A DNA stretch of 64,000 bases from an uncultured Myxococcales bacterium (GTDB lineage Bacteria; Myxococcota_A; UBA9042). The stretch lies in contig CAITYF010000051.1 of assembly GCA_903896545.1 (NCBI GenBank), positions 43,147-107,146 of the forward strand. Direction: 5' to 3'. Positions within the stretch are counted from its first letter, which is position 1. The number at the start of each line of letters is the position of its first letter. The translations under genes and the position numbers were made by a program. This document shows positions 62,140 to 64,000 of this stretch, in pieces. Below the pieces are notes generated by a model. It worked only from the letters and a program-made list of their open reading frames with translations, searched no databases and was not told the DNA's origin.

Positions 62140-62868
62140 CTACGCGCGATCGCGCGCGGACCGACGTGCCGCCGCGAGCGGTGACTGCGCAACGTCCAGC
62201 ACGGCCTCGGCAAATGCGGCGGCTGCTGCTTCCACGGCGTGCAGAGGTCCAGTCAGGTAGGCGCCGCCAAAGTTCGTCTCGGTCGGCGGGCCAAAGTAGC
62301 GACACATCTTGACGTCCGCCGCCTTCAACGCCGCGTCCACGGCAACCACAGACTCCACAGGCGGCGCAATCAAATACGCCAGCGGCGCGCCCTGCGGAAT
62401 GCCGGCGAGCGCCGACAAGTACGCCCCCGTCTCCGCGATGACGTGTGGAAAAAACGCCGGCTGATTGGCCAGCGACCGCGGCTTGTAGAAGTGCGCGTGC
62501 TCGGCGAGGTACGCCCGGAGCGCCTGCAGCGCCTCGTCGATTTCCTGCGGATCACTCGCCGCGAGCACGCCCAGAATCTCGCCGGAAAGCGGTCCCGACG
62601 CGTGCGCCGAACCGGCGTAGAACGACTTGGCGTAGACCACTTCCACGCGCGCAAACTTGGTCGCGTGGTCCAAAGCGGCGTAGAGCGAATCATCCTGATC
62701 CGCCGTCACCAGACCCAGAGACGACTGTTCGGGCTTGCAGCCAAGCTCCCCGCGCAGCGCGGCGGCGGCAAAAGGAATGGCGCGACACGTCAGCAGCGTG
62801 GGCGCAAGTGGCTCCAGACCGTCGGGCAGCCACGCGGGAATGGAAAGGTGGTCACTCACGCGGTTCAC
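62140..62868 (-). CDS. eutL: Ethanolamine utilization microcompartment shell protein EutL
   Basis: About 242 residues from GTG 62868 (GTG 62859 is possible), with tandem BMC domains as in EutL: LGLVTADQDDSLYAALDHATKFARVEVVYAKSFYAG and AYLIAPPVESVVAVDAALKAADVKM..YFGPPTETNFGGAYLTG. EutL trimers form pores in the protein shell that holds ethanolamine ammonia-lyase and acetaldehyde. GTGA overlap with the eutC stop shows coupling. No other shell gene is in the window. Confidence 0.9.
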   Translation of the reverse strand: MNRVSDHLSIPAWLPDGLEPLAPTLLTCRAIPFAAAALRGELGCKPEQSSLGLVTADQDDSLYAALDHATKFARVEVVYAKSFYAGSAHASGPLSGEILGVLAASDPQEIDEALQALRAYLAEHAHFYKPRSLANQPAFFPHVIAETGAYLSALAGIPQGAPLAYLIAPPVESVVAVDAALKAADVKMCRYFGPPTETNFGGAYLTGPLHAVEAAAAAFAEAVLDVAQSPLAAARRSARDRA

Positions 62869-63743
62869 CAGGTCCGTTGGGGAATGCGGCCGATGGCCAA
62901 GCCGCCCGCGCCGATTTCCCGCGCTTTGGTCAGGATGTCGACCGCTTGCGCTGCAGCGTCGTGGACACTGAAGCCGCGCGGGCGAATGTTGGAGATGCAG
63001 TTCTTGTCGGCGTTGTCTTGACCGATCTGCGGTGCCCAGGCGAGGTAGATCGACAGCGAATCTCCGGTGCCCAAGCCGGGGCGTTCGCCCAGACAAATGA
63101 GCGTGGCCTTGGCGCCCAATTCGACGCCAATCTGATCCGCCACGGCGATCCGCGCGCGGTGCACCCAAATCGGTTTGCCGTGCGTGAAGTTGGCCGCGCT
63201 GAGCGCGCGCTGCAGCTCCGGCAGCAGGCCCCGGTTGATCTCCGCGGCCCAGGCCGAAAGCCCATCGGCCAGGATAATCTGCACCTCCACGTTGCGCGTG
63301 CCTTCGTTGCGCAAGCGCTGCAAAGACGCGTCGTCAAGGACGCGGCCGTTGTCCGGATAGAGCAGAAAAGTCTCCAGATCCGCCGCTTTGGAACGCAGCT
63401 CGATGGCCCCCAGAGACGCGAGGAATTCCTTGCTCGGTTCGCTGACGACGGCGTCTTTGGCAAAAGCGTGGTCGGCGCGCAGGGTCAGGTAGGTGGAAGT
63501 CGGGTAACGCAAGCCAGCGCGACCAATGCCAATGCGCGCGGGCGTGGCTTGTGTCAGGCGCTCCACGCGTTCCGGAAAGGCGAGGCGATTCAGACCCGGC
63601 AGCGGCTGATTGGCGGACTGCGGTGCGCGCGAGTGCAGCGGAGCCTCATGCGGATCCTGCCGCTGCTCGGCCAGAATCTGCCGCACGACTTGCGCGACGA
63701 TCGTCTCCAGATTCGGCGTGTTTGTTGGCGTGTCCGTGGCCAT
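62865..63743 (-). CDS. eutC: Ethanolamine ammonia-lyase small subunit
   Basis: 292 residues. The N terminus (1-45) is a polar, helix-forming extension of the kind used for microcompartment targeting. The body carries EutC motifs: RIGIGRAGLRYPT, LRADHAFAKDAV, ADGLSAWA, WVHRARIAVADQIG, LICLGERPGLG, NIRPRGFSVHDAA. With EutB it splits ethanolamine to acetaldehyde and ammonia using adenosylcobalamin. No eutB is visible in the 257 bases to the window end. Confidence 0.93.
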   Translation of the reverse strand: MATDTPTNTPNLETIVAQVVRQILAEQRQDPHEAPLHSRAPQSANQPLPGLNRLAFPERVERLTQATPARIGIGRAGLRYPTSTYLTLRADHAFAKDAVVSEPSKEFLASLGAIELRSKAADLETFLLYPDNGRVLDDASLQRLRNEGTRNVEVQIILADGLSAWAAEINRGLLPELQRALSAANFTHGKPIWVHRARIAVADQIGVELGAKATLICLGERPGLGTGDSLSIYLAWAPQIGQDNADKNCISNIRPRGFSVHDAAAQAVDILTKAREIGAGGLAIGRIPQRTW

Positions 63744-64000
63744 CAGTCCCCCGTTCTCAGTGTGCCGGTGGGGCGGGGTGGGGTCAATGGTCGAACGCGC
63801 TGCGAGCAGCTGCCGTGGAGGGCGATTCGCGTCTTTTTTGCGGGGCGTGAAAAAAGATCCGCGGCAAAAGTTGGGAATCTACGAATACCAGTTGTCGCGC
63901 GTGTCGGGCGCGATGCTCTTCGGGAGCCTCGGCGCGCGCCGGGGGGAGCGGGGTAGCCCACAGAAACCAGGCCGGGCGCTTAGCGGGACACAAGGACCCC
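63744..64000. other. Upstream region of eutC, no gene seen
   Basis: 257 bases without a convincing reading frame on either strand. A weak minus-strand promoter, TTGACC (63787-63782), 17 bases, CACACT (63764-63759), would give a short leader before ATG 63743. CCGCGGCAAAAGTTG at 63859 matches a motif at 6143. I saw no cobalamin riboswitch box. Confidence 0.4.

Noticed and set aside
63744..64000. Cobalamin riboswitch or eutB gene end upstream of eutC
   Set aside because: I found neither a B12-box-like sequence nor a reading frame with EutB motifs in these 257 bases.

Overview
The window is about 64 kb of GC-rich bacterial DNA with dense, often translationally coupled genes. It most resembles a myxobacterium-like organism (Myxococcota or a related deltaproteobacterial lineage). 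The reasons are the many exported lipoproteins with Asp/Ala/Val-rich tethers and Cys-rich modules, a 1,972-residue protein built from MopE-type metal-binding repeats, a MYXO-CTERM-like C-terminal anchor, DUF4139 and DUF1566 proteins, and an exported caspase-like protease behind an ECF sigma factor. This assignment is an inference; no rRNA lies in the window.

Layout. 1-4049 (+): end of a maltose-type ABC importer (MalF/MalG-like permeases), a methyltransferase and a Cys-rich lipoprotein. 4159-17800 (mostly -): a large exported protein, a small coiled-coil protein beside a hairpin-rich repeat patch and a short restriction-enzyme-like remnant, a SEC-C protein, a DUF4139 lipoprotein, an OPA-type MFS transporter, tRNA-Ala(GGC), a DUF1566/beta-propeller lipoprotein and a TPR protein. 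17933-24238 (+): PilZ protein, then a housekeeping run: mtnP, PfkB kinase, psd, DnaQ-like exonuclease, mgtE, CYTH enzyme. 24426-31976 (+): exported FHA protein, three-subunit molybdenum hydroxylase whose FAD subunit carries a 4-hydroxybenzoyl-CoA reductase-type four-Cys loop, sphingosine-1-phosphate-lyase-like PLP enzyme, M81 peptidase. 32113-37567: Cys-rich lipoprotein, prfC, Old Yellow Enzyme, DUF3105 lipoprotein, fatty acid desaturase. 37928-43846 (+): the giant MopE-repeat lipoprotein. 44162-52331 (+): six-gene exported operon with two arylsulfotransferase-fold proteins, SMP-30 protein, sulfatase and SUMF1-domain protein. 52339-56106 (-): four-gene operon of ECF sigma, zinc-finger anti-sigma, caspase/beta-barrel protein and lipoprotein, each overlapping the next by 4 bp. 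56126-63743 (-): metallophosphoesterase, octaheme cytochrome c, esterase lipoprotein, metallo-beta-lactamase-fold hydrolase, and the ethanolamine genes eutL and eutC.

The two strongest candidates for an undescribed system are the exported sulfo operon (44162-52331) and the sigma/anti-sigma/caspase operon (52339-56106). Several non-coding signals also stand out: a 100-bp intergenic element present twice, a 30-bp exact duplicate of an esterase gene end, an 11-bp palindrome holding two divergent -35 boxes, and a recurring CGCGGCAAAACTTG-like motif upstream of genes.
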